Of a DNA stretch of 64,000 nt, positions 18,486 through 27,412 are shown in pieces (position 1 is the stretch's first letter; the number at the start of each line of letters is the position of its first letter). The DNA is taken from assembly GCF_900100855.1 (NCBI RefSeq), contig NZ_FNCB01000010.1:1-64000 (forward strand). The letters are read 5' to 3'. The notes under the pieces were generated by a model that searched no databases, was not told where the DNA came from, and saw only the letters and a list, made by a program, of their open reading frames with translations. The DNA comes from Idiomarina zobellii (GTDB lineage: Bacteria; Pseudomonadota; Gammaproteobacteria; Enterobacterales; Alteromonadaceae). The translations under genes and the position numbers were made by a program.

Positions 18486-19262
18486 TTAACGCCAGTACTC
18501 AGCTATCCACTTAGTTGGCAACACCTTACGATACCACTTACCACTACGCCCTTCTAAAGCGTCATCGGGGTGCGGTTTACCGTGGAAAATAATGACTTTA
18601 GCTTCTTCCGGAATACGCGGCTCCTGGAAAAAACTCAGCGGAAAAGGACGTAAACAGTGGCGCTTAAAGCTACGGCACCATTTTTCCGGCCAGTATTTCA
18701 ACTTATTCTGACGGTCAACAAAGTGCGTAATATACTCTTGCTCATTGCGTACATCGGCGGTAGCGGCGTCAGGATCTTTCTTTAAGTGCTCGAGAGCGTC
18801 ATCGTGTGCACCAATATTAAAACGGAATACCGATGTATTACCTGTTGCATCGGATTTATCCCATTCCTTAATGACCATGAAGTCGCCTTCCGGCTCGAAA
18901 AACTCGTCCAGGCTGCCGACAACAATAATATCCAGGTCTAAAAACAGTGTTGGCCCCTCTAAGTCATAAAGAGGGTTTGCAAAGCAGGTTAACTTCAACC
19001 AGCCATGCGCTTTTGTCCAAGGTACTTGTTTGTCGAAGTCTTCAAAGCCAATTTTCGGAATTGCTTTAACTTCAATATCATCATTAATGCCATCGAAATC
19101 ATCCGTAAAGCACACAAAACGAAACGGTCGGCTCAAATGGCGGCTCACCATTGAATGCAGTGTATTCACATAATCGGGGCCGTATTTTTTACCCCATTTT
19201 ATGCAAATAACATTAACGGGCTTTTGCTGAGACTGACTCTCTGCACTTTCAACCTGGCTCAT
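18486..19262 (-). CDS. Putative GT-A-fold glycosyltransferase
   Basis: This 258-aa cytoplasmic protein resembles nucleotide-sugar glycosyltransferases of the GT-A fold. It has a D-L-D motif at 109-111 in the segment TLFLDLDIIVVG, the usual place for the metal and sugar-nucleotide ligands, and a conserved NVICIKWGKKYGPDYV start. No signal peptide or membrane helix is visible, though several aromatic/basic stretches near the end could contact the membrane. It is the first gene of a two-gene operon with kdtA-kdkA, so a role in lipopolysaccharide core assembly is the natural inference. The donor and acceptor cannot be named. Confidence 0.7.
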   Translation of the reverse strand: MSQVESAESQSQQKPVNVICIKWGKKYGPDYVNTLHSMVSRHLSRPFRFVCFTDDFDGINDDIEVKAIPKIGFEDFDKQVPWTKAHGWLKLTCFANPLYDLEGPTLFLDLDIIVVGSLDEFFEPEGDFMVIKEWDKSDATGNTSVFRFNIGAHDDALEHLKKDPDAATADVRNEQEYITHFVDRQNKLKYWPEKWCRSFKRHCLRPFPLSFFQEPRIPEEAKVIIFHGKPHPDDALEGRSGKWYRKVLPTKWIAEYWR

Positions 19263-19383
19263 AAAAACTCCTGACTCTTAAACTAACGCGCATAATGCCA
19301 TATTTTATCGAATTTCGGTACGCCAATCTGAATTAACTCAAGCAACGTATTAAGCCTTAGTTAACTCTGGTTATGGACTCGTA

Positions 19384-20940
19384 ATGAAGGCGAAGACAAT
19401 AAGGCTGATATTAGGTGACCAATTAAATGCTCGCCACCGTTGGTTTAAAACAAAAAACTCAGAAACGCTTTACGTAATGATGGAGCTGGGGCAGGAAGCC
19501 GATTACGTGTTGCATCACCGGCAAAAGGTATTGGCGTTTTTTAAAGCCATGCGTAACTTTTCTAACGCATTAGAATCAGCGGGCCATCGCATCTTTTATC
19601 TCAGACTGGAGGATGCCCGTAACCAACAAAGCCTCACGAAGAACCTGCTTTGGTTGCTTGAAGAAACTGGCGCAAAACATATTGAGTGCCAGCAACCTGA
19701 CGAATACCGACTCGACCATCAACTAAAGAGCTGGGCAGGCGCCAACAATATCGACATTAAGTGGTTTGATACTGAGCACTTCCTTACTGGCCGAAACGCT
19801 TTAAAAGACTACTTTCCAGATACCGACAATTATCTGATGGAAACCTTCTACCGCAAGGTGCGTAGTGAACACGATATTTTAATGGAGGATGGGAAACCAA
19901 TCGGCGGGCGCTGGAACTTCGATAAAGAAAACCAAAGAAAACTGCCAAAAAGCCAAAGCGTTACCGAACCTCTTGTATTTGCTAATGACGTTTCGGATAT
20001 CGACAACATGCTCTCGAAGCAGAATATCAAAACAATGGGAAACGTTAATCCAAAGCAACTTATTTGGCCGGTAAACAGAAAGCAAGCGCAACAATTATTA
20101 TCGTACTTCTGTGAGTTTGGCTTACCGAATTTCGGCCGTTACCAGGACACAATGACAACTGACAATATAACGCCCGGGGCACATTGGAGTCTCTTCCACT
20201 CTCGTCTGTCCTTCGCGTTGAACACCAAAATGCTGCATCCATTAGAAGTGGTTCACTCAGCCGTTGAGCATTGGTCCAACAACAAAGACACGATAAGCCT
20301 CGCGCAAATTGAAGGCTTTGTCCGTCAAGTTATCGGCTGGAGAGAGTTTGTCAGAGCCATTTACTGGAAGTTCATGCCCGAGTACAAAAACAACAATGCG
20401 TTGAATCATACTCGTGCGCTTCCGAGCTATTACTGGAATGCTGAAACAAAAATGGCGTGTATGCATCACTCTATCCAGCAGTCATTCGATTACGCTTACG
20501 CTCATCACATACAGAGACTCATGGTAACCGGTAACTTCGCACTGCTGGCAGGTGTCTCGCCAGACGCTCTCGATGACTGGTATCTAGGCATATACATTGA
20601 CGCTATTGAATGGGTGGAGCTGCCCAACACACGGGGCATGAGCCAATACGCTGACAATGGGCTCATTGCGACTAAGCCCTACATCTCAAGTGCAAACTAT
20701 ATGAAGAAAATGGGTCACTATTGTAGCCAATGCCATTACGATCCGAACAAAAAAACCGGTGACAAAGCCTGCCCGTTTAATAGTCTATACTGGCACTTTA
20801 TTAACCGTCATAAAGAACATTTTGAAAATAACCATAGAATGGGCATGATGTATCAAGTATGGAATAAAAAATCGGATGACGAGCAAAATGCGCTCATACA
20901 ACAAGCTGAGCATTACCTGAAAACAATAAACGAGTTATAA
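19384..20940 (+). CDS. Iron-sulfur (6-4) photolyase / FeS-BCP cryptochrome
   Basis: This 518-aa protein belongs to the iron-sulfur bacterial cryptochrome/photolyase family, whose characterised members repair (6-4) photoproducts in UV-damaged DNA with light. Four cysteines that hold the [4Fe-4S] cluster are at 359, 447, 450 and 463; their spacing of 88, 3 and 13 residues matches the characterised Agrobacterium PhrB as I recall it. The N-terminus (RLILGDQLNARHRWF) and the GWREFVRAIYW segment of the FAD domain are typical. Cofactors in this family are FAD and a lumazine antenna. It is followed 12 bases later by a lipocalin gene, a common pairing. Confidence 0.92.
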   Translation: MKAKTIRLILGDQLNARHRWFKTKNSETLYVMMELGQEADYVLHHRQKVLAFFKAMRNFSNALESAGHRIFYLRLEDARNQQSLTKNLLWLLEETGAKHIECQQPDEYRLDHQLKSWAGANNIDIKWFDTEHFLTGRNALKDYFPDTDNYLMETFYRKVRSEHDILMEDGKPIGGRWNFDKENQRKLPKSQSVTEPLVFANDVSDIDNMLSKQNIKTMGNVNPKQLIWPVNRKQAQQLLSYFCEFGLPNFGRYQDTMTTDNITPGAHWSLFHSRLSFALNTKMLHPLEVVHSAVEHWSNNKDTISLAQIEGFVRQVIGWREFVRAIYWKFMPEYKNNNALNHTRALPSYYWNAETKMACMHHSIQQSFDYAYAHHIQRLMVTGNFALLAGVSPDALDDWYLGIYIDAIEWVELPNTRGMSQYADNGLIATKPYISSANYMKKMGHYCSQCHYDPNKKTGDKACPFNSLYWHFINRHKEHFENNHRMGMMYQVWNKKSDDEQNALIQQAEHYLKTINEL

Positions 20941-20952
20941 CAAGGACGCACA

Positions 20953-21489
20953 ATGAACAAGTGGTTACCTGCATTTTTACTGATCTTATTACTGACTGCC
21001 TGTAAGTCTCAGCCTACACCGGTGGCTGATGTTGTTGATCAATTCGACGCTGACCGCTATTTAGGAAAGTGGTACGAAATTGCGCGAATGCCACACAGCT
21101 TTGAAGAGGGTCTGCAAGGCGTTACAGCTGAATACCGTTTAAATGGTGACGGCACATTAGAAGTTACCAATCGCGGCTTTCATGTGAAAAACCAGGAATG
21201 GCAAACGGCCATAGGCAAAGCAGAACCAGTTGAAAATATAAAGGCGGCCTATCAAGTAACGTTTTTCTGGCCGTTTTATGGTGGTTATTATGTAAGCTGG
21301 TTAGATGATAATTACCAACAAGCAATAGTTACCAGCGATTCGCATGAGTATTTCTGGTTTTTGTCGCGGACACCGAATGTTTCTCAGCCGGACTTAGATT
21401 ATGCGCTCGCTAAAGCCAATGAATGGGGGTATGACATCGACCAGATGATCATTGTCGATCATCCGGCCGGTGTGAATCACTCTAATTAG
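20953..21489 (+). CDS. blc: Outer-membrane lipocalin Blc
   Basis: Bacterial lipocalins are beta-barrel lipoproteins on the inner face of the outer membrane that bind fatty acids or lysophospholipids. The 178-aa protein has a lipoprotein signal with LLTAC (Cys17) and the first lipocalin signature, YLGKWYEIARM, near residues 36-46. Further conserved parts are GFHVKNQEWQ and the last strand region WFLSRTP. A serine does not follow as an Asp at +2 (sequence is C-K-S), so outer-membrane sorting is expected. It is co-transcribed with the photolyase. Its stop overlaps the convergent helicase gene by four bases. Confidence 0.93.
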   Translation: MNKWLPAFLLILLLTACKSQPTPVADVVDQFDADRYLGKWYEIARMPHSFEEGLQGVTAEYRLNGDGTLEVTNRGFHVKNQEWQTAIGKAEPVENIKAAYQVTFFWPFYGGYYVSWLDDNYQQAIVTSDSHEYFWFLSRTPNVSQPDLDYALAKANEWGYDIDQMIIVDHPAGVNHSN

Positions 21490-23252
21490 TTAAAGCGACG
21501 TGCTGCGCCCTTTCCTGCCTGACGGCGTTTAGGGCCACGGGCGTCACGGTCACGAGGTGGACGCGGCGCACGCTTAACTTGCTCATCACTTAGCTCAAGA
21601 CCCATTGGTTGCTGACGGACACGCGCTTTTTTCAATACGTGCATGACGTCTTTCGGCATACCTTTTGGCAGTTGAACTAACGCATGGTTGTCAAATAACT
21701 GGATTTGACCAATGTATTTGCTGTCCATAGAGGCTTCGTTAGCAATCGCGCCAACGATGTCTCCGGGACGAGCACCATGCTCTTTACCCACTTGAATTTT
21801 ATACGTATCAAAATCGATATCTGCGGCACGTCCACCACGCTCTGCACGAGGTTTACGTTTGTCACCACGTTCATTACGGCCAGGACGTTCACTGCGCATT
21901 TCACGCACTGGACGGTCTTCTTTCAGGAACAATGGACGTTGTTTGTGCTGTTCAGTTAATAATGCCAAGGCAATATCTTCCGCTGACAACTCACCACTTT
22001 CCAGCCACTGACCCAATAATTTTTTCAGTTTATCGCTATCAGCATGGGCGCTGTCAGCTTGCATTGATGCCTGAAGCTTTTCCAGTAATTGCTGTTGGCG
22101 ATGCTGGCTCAACTGGTTCGCATTTGGAACTTCGAAGAACTCTACTGGTGCGTTAGTTAAACGCTCGTAGTGGCGCAATAAATGACGCTCTTTCGCACGG
22201 AAGAATAAGATAGCTTCACCTGAGCGGCCCGCGCGACCTGTACGACCAATACGGTGAACATAAGACTCAGTGTCACTCGGTAAGTCATAGTTAATAACAT
22301 GGGTAATTTCAGGTACATCTAAGCCACGAGCAACAACGTCGGTAGCAACCAGAATTTCGATATGTCCACTACGCAACTGACTGACTGTTTGCTCACGTTG
22401 AGCCTGGTTTAAGTCGCCACTTAAAGGTGACGCTTTGAATCCTGAACGTTGTAATAACTCAGCGACATCCATAGTGTCCTGACGCGTACGCACGAAAATC
22501 AAAGCTCGCTGATACGGAGTCACTTCTAATAAGCGAGTCAGAGCCGTCATTTTAGTCATGCCCTGAACTTTCCACGCTTTCTGTTTGATTGTCGCTTTTT
22601 CACGCGCAACCGCTTCAATCTGAATATTCAGTGGTTTATTCAGGAACGTTTTGGCTAGCTTACGGATAGCGTTCGGCATGGTTGCCGAGAACAATGCTCG
22701 CTGAGCAGTCTCAGGCACACCTTTTAAAATAGTTTCAATGTCTTCAATGAAGCCCATGTTCAACATTTCGTCGGCTTCATCTAATACCGCAACCTTCAAA
22801 CCATCCAGTTGCAATACGTTTTTATTCAGTAAGTCGATAAGACGACCCGGCGTACCAACAACAATTGAGGTACCTTGTTTTAACGCTTTTACCTGCGGGC
22901 CGAAAGCCGCACCGCCATAAACAGTAGCAACACCGACGCCACGCATCTTCTTAGAAAAGCCTTCTAAAGCTTCAGCAACCTGAATAGCTAGCTCACGCGT
23001 TGGTGTAACCACCAAAACTTGAGTCTGTTTCAGCGAAGGGTCTATTTTGGCCAGCGCGGGTAAACCAAATGCGGCTGTTTTACCGGTACCTGTTTGTGCT
23101 TCGCCCAGAACGTCGTTACCTTCCAATAACGCAGGAATAGATTGCTGCTGGATAGGAGTTGGGGTTTCGAAACCCATAGCGTTCAGTTGTTCAAGCACAG
23201 CAGAAGGTAAAGCCATGTCGCTGAACGACAGGCTCGATTGAGTCTTTGACAT
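21486..23252 (-). CDS. deaD: DEAD-box RNA helicase, DeaD/CsdA type
   Basis: A 588-aa ATP-dependent RNA helicase. The Q motif (GFETPTPIQQQSIP), Walker A AQTGTGKT, DEAD box, SAT motif and C-terminal RIGRTGRAGR motif are all intact. A DbpA-like RNA-binding domain covers about residues 470-545, and an Arg/Gly-rich basic tail ends the protein; this layout fits DeaD/CsdA, which helps ribosome assembly and mRNA turnover in the cold, better than the shorter RhlE or SrmB. A leader of roughly 180 nucleotides precedes the start codon, as is common for cold-induced helicases. Confidence 0.92.
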   Translation of the reverse strand: MSKTQSSLSFSDMALPSAVLEQLNAMGFETPTPIQQQSIPALLEGNDVLGEAQTGTGKTAAFGLPALAKIDPSLKQTQVLVVTPTRELAIQVAEALEGFSKKMRGVGVATVYGGAAFGPQVKALKQGTSIVVGTPGRLIDLLNKNVLQLDGLKVAVLDEADEMLNMGFIEDIETILKGVPETAQRALFSATMPNAIRKLAKTFLNKPLNIQIEAVAREKATIKQKAWKVQGMTKMTALTRLLEVTPYQRALIFVRTRQDTMDVAELLQRSGFKASPLSGDLNQAQREQTVSQLRSGHIEILVATDVVARGLDVPEITHVINYDLPSDTESYVHRIGRTGRAGRSGEAILFFRAKERHLLRHYERLTNAPVEFFEVPNANQLSQHRQQQLLEKLQASMQADSAHADSDKLKKLLGQWLESGELSAEDIALALLTEQHKQRPLFLKEDRPVREMRSERPGRNERGDKRKPRAERGGRAADIDFDTYKIQVGKEHGARPGDIVGAIANEASMDSKYIGQIQLFDNHALVQLPKGMPKDVMHVLKKARVRQQPMGLELSDEQVKRAPRPPRDRDARGPKRRQAGKGAARRFN

Positions 23253-23586
23253 AAATTGTGTCTCACTATATTCCCGTTTGCCTCATGGCAAACAAAACAA
23301 ATATGGGGTTATGGCCCGGCAACAGGAATCAGTGGTCAGTCTCTAAACTGTCTGGACTGGAATCAGGCGCTGCAACCCCGCGAATCAAGGGTGACCGCTG
23401 CCTCATCAGTAATGCGGTGTTCCTTGAAGGAGCTGCGGATTATACGCATTTACTCAATAAAAGCAATGCAACTGGGTACTTTTTCGACAAAAAGCAAAAT
23501 ATAGACTGAAATCATTGAAAAAGTTGAACCATTTGTGCATTTATTGCCTACATTAATAGAGATAAATTTATTCAGTTGGAGGCTAT
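23253..23586. other. 334-base intergenic region between deaD and gabD
   Basis: This gene-free stretch carries a probable deaD promoter and leader on the minus strand and the gabD promoter region on the plus strand. Two overlapping open frames of about 82 codons on the plus strand (from 23256 and 23258) have no ribosome binding site and no recognisable composition, so I do not call them. An AT-rich segment with TATT/AATAGA elements at 23538-23575 precedes the gabD ribosome binding site. No terminator or tRNA was seen. Confidence 0.6.
23439..23462 (-). promoter_or_regulatory. Probable deaD promoter
   Basis: On the minus strand a perfect TATAAT (23444-23439) stands downstream of a weak -35 (TTGCTT) at a 16-base spacing. 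It would start RNA near 23432 and give deaD a leader of about 180 bases. Confidence 0.5.
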
Positions 23587-25044
23587 ATGTCAGCACATTC
23601 CATGTCATCACTTACCAAAAGCGATTGTTTCATCGAGGGTCACTGGGTACCGACAGAAAAACGTTTCAATGTTACTAACCCGGCAACCGGCGAGGTGTTG
23701 GCCGAAGTAGCCGATGCCGATGACGAACTTACACAGCGCGCTATTAACGTCGCCGAGACCGCCTTGGCGAAATGGCGCAAGAAAACCGCCCGCGAACGCG
23801 CCGTTCTTTTGCGCAAGTGGTATCTGTCTATGATGGACAACAAGCAGGCATTGGGCGAATTGATGAGCGCCGAACAAGGCAAACCGGTTCCAGAAGCGGT
23901 TGGTGAGGTCGAGTACGGTGCCAGCTTCGTCGACTGGTTTGCCGGCGAAGCCGAACGCATTAACGGTGATATTCTGCCGCTGACCGACAGCAGTAAACGC
24001 GTGTTAGTAACCAAAGAACCCGTTGGCGTCTGCGCGGCCATTACCCCGTGGAACTTCCCGAATGCGATGATCACTCGAAAAATTGCACCGGCATTAGCCG
24101 CTGGCTGCACCATCGTTGTTAAGCCACCGCAGTTAACTCCTCTTTCAAGCTTAGCGTTGGCGCAACTTGCCAGTGAAGTGGGCATTCCGGACGGTGTTAT
24201 TAATATCATTCCAACCAGCGATGCAAAAACTGTAGGTAAGCGCCTGGCAACTTCGCCGCAGGTTCGTAAGTTGTCATTCACGGGCTCTACCGGCGTTGGC
24301 AAGATTCTTATGCAACAATGCTCAGAGCACGTATCCAAAGTGTCGCTGGAGCTGGGCGGTAATGCTCCGTTCCTGGTGTTTGACGACGCCGACATTGAGC
24401 AGGCTGCCGATCAGCTTATTGCCTGTAAATTCCGTAATGGCGGACAAACCTGCGTTTCTGCCAACCGAGTGTTGGTGCAGGAAACGGTTGCTGAAAAATT
24501 CACTCAGGCTATTGTCAGCAAGGTAAAAGCATTAAAAGTGGGGCCGGGAACTGAAGAAGGCGTCGACTTAGGACCTCTAATTGATCAGGATGCTGTCGAT
24601 AAGGTTCAGCGCCTGGTGCTGTCAGCAAAATCAGATGGCGCTACGATTGAAGCCGGCGGTTCAGTCATGACCGAACTGGGCGATTTATTCTACGCACCAA
24701 CCGTGGTTTCAGGCGTTACTGACGATATGGACATCACCAAAGAAGAAATCTTTGGTCCTGTCGTTGCCATTAATACCTTCGAAACGGAAGAAGAAGGCAT
24801 TAAGAAAGCCAATGACACGCCATTTGGGCTGGCGTCGTACTTTGCCGCGAAAGACACCTCTCGCATTTTCCGAGTGAGTGAAGCACTTGAATACGGCATG
24901 GTAGGCGTGAATACCGGCGGTATTTCGCATGCTTACAACCCATTTGGCGGCATTAAAGAGTCCGGTATTGGACGGGAAGGATCAAAATACGGTATTGATG
25001 AATACTTAGAATTGAAAACCGTAACCCTCGGCGGACTTGAATGA
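23587..25044 (+). CDS. gabD: Succinate-semialdehyde dehydrogenase, GabD type
   Basis: This 485-aa ALDH-family enzyme should oxidise succinate semialdehyde to succinate with NADP+, the last step of 4-aminobutyrate breakdown. The catalytic Cys289 lies in GGQTCVSANR and the general base Glu255 in LELGGNAPF. The cofactor-binding region includes TPWNFPNAM and SFTGSTGVGK. Sequence motifs fit GabD closely (FVDWFAGEAERI, GREGSKYG near the end). GGAGG precedes the start. No GABA transaminase gene is next to it; a second aldehyde dehydrogenase overlaps it by four bases, so this operon may handle aldehydes from polyamine or amino-acid breakdown. Confidence 0.9.
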   Translation: MSAHSMSSLTKSDCFIEGHWVPTEKRFNVTNPATGEVLAEVADADDELTQRAINVAETALAKWRKKTARERAVLLRKWYLSMMDNKQALGELMSAEQGKPVPEAVGEVEYGASFVDWFAGEAERINGDILPLTDSSKRVLVTKEPVGVCAAITPWNFPNAMITRKIAPALAAGCTIVVKPPQLTPLSSLALAQLASEVGIPDGVINIIPTSDAKTVGKRLATSPQVRKLSFTGSTGVGKILMQQCSEHVSKVSLELGGNAPFLVFDDADIEQAADQLIACKFRNGGQTCVSANRVLVQETVAEKFTQAIVSKVKALKVGPGTEEGVDLGPLIDQDAVDKVQRLVLSAKSDGATIEAGGSVMTELGDLFYAPTVVSGVTDDMDITKEEIFGPVVAINTFETEEEGIKKANDTPFGLASYFAAKDTSRIFRVSEALEYGMVGVNTGGISHAYNPFGGIKESGIGREGSKYGIDEYLELKTVTLGGLE

Positions 25045-26414
25045 ACCCACAACTTAAAACGTTAGAGCAACTTCAACACACCTTTGACAGCGGGCTTACA
25101 CGTCCGCTGTCTTGGCGTCAGCAGCAGTTAAAACAGCTCTCCCGTTTTTTAGAAGACCACGAAAAGGACTTACTGGAGGCACTGCAGCAAGATTTAGGAA
25201 AGTGCCCCAGCGAGTCTCAACTCACGGAAATTCAGTTTTTAAAAACCGACATAAGGCATAGCCTCAAAGCACTTCCTGGCTGGGTGAAACCGCGCAAAGT
25301 CAGTAACCCAATGCTTGCCTGGCCTGCCACGAGTGTAATAGTGCCAGAGCCCTTAGGAAGCGTATTAGTCTTAGGAGCCTGGAATTACCCGGTGCAACTG
25401 ACATTAGCGCCCGTTATTGCCGCTATTGCTGCGGGTAACTGTGCGCTGATTAAGCCATCAGAGCATGCTGAGGCAACCGCAAAAGTTTTTGAGAAACACC
25501 TGGTAAATTACCTAGACAGCGCAGCGTTTAAAGTCATTACTGGCGGCGTTGAAGTCTCTCAACAGCTGACCGAATTACCGTTTGATCATATTTTTTACAC
25601 GGGCGGCCCACAAGCGGCTAAAGCCATTATGGCAGCGGCGGCTAAAAACCTGACACCTGTTACGCTTGAATTGGGTGGCAAAAGTCCTGCCGTTGTGTTG
25701 AGCGACGCCGATATTACCGTAATGGCTCGCCGCATTGTCTGGGGCAAATACCTTAACGCTGGGCAAACCTGTATCGCGCCAGACTATTTGCTGGTTGAGG
25801 AGTCAATGAAAGATCGTTTAATTGACGCATTACGCGAGCAAATTGCGCAATTTTATGGGGATGATCCTCAGCAATCGAATGACTATGGCCGTATTATTCA
25901 CGAGCAACACTGGCAACGACTGACACAGATGCTGGACAGTGAAAACGTCGTTATTGGTGGAGATTTTGACAAGCGTGAGCGTTATATCGCACCAACAGTT
26001 ATCGATGGAGTATCTGGTGACAGTTCGCTAATGCAGGAAGAAATATTTGGTCCGCTATTGCCGGTAGTCAGCGTGAAGTCAGCTTCTGAAGCTATTGAGT
26101 TTATCAACACCAAGCCTAAACCTTTGGCGCTTTATGTGTTTTCAAAAGATAAGCGAATGCTGAAACAGTTTACTCAACGAGTGTCCGCTGGCAATGTTTG
26201 CTACAACGACACCCTGATGTTTATGCTCAACGACAACCTGCCGTTTGGGGGTGTAGGCCAAAGCGGTATGGGTTGTTATCACGGAAAGTGGGGCTTTGAT
26301 ACTTTTAGTCATTTAAAACCCGTCATGACCCGCAGTTTCAGCTTCGACGTGGCATTGCGTTACCCCCCTTACAGTAAATTAAAAGACAAAGTCTTATCCT
26401 GGTTTGCCGGTTAA
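25041..26414 (+). CDS. Class 3 aldehyde dehydrogenase (coniferyl-aldehyde DH-like)
   Basis: A 457-aa ALDH of the class 3 type, shorter than GabD because it lacks the N-terminal extension. Catalytic Cys244 is in NAGQTCIAPDY and the base Glu210 is in LELGGKSPA, which matches the class 3 consensus (Cys-Ile-Ala-Pro). A VLGAWNYPVQL motif near residues 109-119 is the cofactor loop. Family members oxidise medium or long-chain and aromatic aldehydes, some bacterial ones on membrane lipids. The true substrate is unknown. The C-terminal part ends with a hydrophobic and basic stretch. It shares four bases with gabD and is likely part of the same operon. Confidence 0.88.
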   Translation: MNPQLKTLEQLQHTFDSGLTRPLSWRQQQLKQLSRFLEDHEKDLLEALQQDLGKCPSESQLTEIQFLKTDIRHSLKALPGWVKPRKVSNPMLAWPATSVIVPEPLGSVLVLGAWNYPVQLTLAPVIAAIAAGNCALIKPSEHAEATAKVFEKHLVNYLDSAAFKVITGGVEVSQQLTELPFDHIFYTGGPQAAKAIMAAAAKNLTPVTLELGGKSPAVVLSDADITVMARRIVWGKYLNAGQTCIAPDYLLVEESMKDRLIDALREQIAQFYGDDPQQSNDYGRIIHEQHWQRLTQMLDSENVVIGGDFDKRERYIAPTVIDGVSGDSSLMQEEIFGPLLPVVSVKSASEAIEFINTKPKPLALYVFSKDKRMLKQFTQRVSAGNVCYNDTLMFMLNDNLPFGGVGQSGMGCYHGKWGFDTFSHLKPVMTRSFSFDVALRYPPYSKLKDKVLSWFAG

Positions 26415-26489
26415 CCTTGAAATTGGCGTTTAGCGTCAGCATATCCTGCGTTAAGACACGAATAAACTGACACAGGAGAACGGGCGCAA

Positions 26490-27341
26490 ATGTCACAGTC
26501 CAACATTATTGATGTCACCCTGCAGAACTTTCAGCAGGTGCTCTTAGAAGGCTCAAAAGAGAAACTGGTTATTATCGACTTTTGGGCTGACTGGTGCGAG
26601 CCATGCAAGCAGCTAATGCCAGTGTTGGAAAAGTTGGCGGGCGAATACAACGACCAGGTTATTCTGGCTAAAATAAACTGCGACGACCAACAAGAATTGG
26701 CCATGCAGTTTGGTATCCGTAGCCTTCCAACTGTGGCTTTCTTCAAAAACGGTGAGCCGGTCGATAGCTTTGGTGGTGTTAAAACCGAAGGCGAAATTCG
26801 GGAAATTTTGAGCAAACACCTACCCAGCCCGTCAGATAACCTGATTCAACAGGCACAAGTAGCCATGGGTGAAGGCGATGCAAACAAAGCCTATACCTTG
26901 GCTAAGCAAGCCTATGACCTCGACAATACCGATATGGCAGCCGTTAAGTTGCTCGCTGAAGCGGCGGTCGACGCCGGTCGATTAGACCAGGCGAAAGAGC
27001 TTGTCGCTGCAATTCCTATGGTTGAGCAAGACAGTGACTATCAGCGCATTAAAGGCAAGCTAGAATTAGCGGAAGACGCTGCCGACTCTCCGGAACTTCG
27101 CGCTTTGCAGGATCAAGCCGAGCAAAACCCAGATGACTTATCGCTGAAATTACAATTAGCCTTAAAGTTTCATGAAGCGAACCGCGATGAGGAAGCTCTG
27201 CAACTGGTGTTTACCGTGTTAACGAAAGACGTCAATTTTGAAGGTGCGAAAAAATACGCACTGGACATTATTAATTCGTTACCCGATGGTGATCCGCTCG
27301 CAGCGACCTATCGTAGAAAACTCTACAGCATGATGTATTAG
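26490..27341 (+). CDS. cnoX: CnoX (YbbN) thioredoxin-TPR chaperone
   Basis: CnoX combines a thioredoxin domain (about residues 1-110) with TPR-like helices (about 115-283). In E. coli it holds unfolding proteins under hypochlorous acid or heat stress and passes them to GroEL. Unlike the E. coli protein, whose redox site is degenerate, this copy has an intact WADWCEPCK site with Cys36 and Cys39, so it may also act as an oxidoreductase. The ATG is preceded by a GGAG-rich site (CAGGAGAACG), 10 bases away. The terminator after the stop suggests a single-gene transcript. Confidence 0.93.
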   Translation: MSQSNIIDVTLQNFQQVLLEGSKEKLVIIDFWADWCEPCKQLMPVLEKLAGEYNDQVILAKINCDDQQELAMQFGIRSLPTVAFFKNGEPVDSFGGVKTEGEIREILSKHLPSPSDNLIQQAQVAMGEGDANKAYTLAKQAYDLDNTDMAAVKLLAEAAVDAGRLDQAKELVAAIPMVEQDSDYQRIKGKLELAEDAADSPELRALQDQAEQNPDDLSLKLQLALKFHEANRDEEALQLVFTVLTKDVNFEGAKKYALDIINSLPDGDPLAATYRRKLYSMMY

Positions 27342-27363
27342 GCTGTTCACTAGCAACGATCTT

Positions 27364-27392
27364 GGCCGGCTCCCTCAGCCGGCCCTTTTTTT
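27364..27392 (+). terminator. Rho-independent terminator of cnoX
   Basis: GGCCGGCT (27364-27371) pairs with AGCCGGCC (27377-27384) around a CCCTC loop, followed by C and seven T. Confidence 0.93.
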
Positions 27393-27412
27393 GGTACTAA
27401 CTGACTAACCCC

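Noticed and set aside
23256-23509. Two overlapping plus-strand open frames of about 82 codons in the deaD leader
   Set aside because: No ribosome binding site, no recognisable domain, and they lie antisense to the probable deaD leader.
23640-24395. 251-codon minus-strand frame inside gabD
   Set aside because: Opposite-strand shadow of a clear aldehyde dehydrogenase with catalytic residues.
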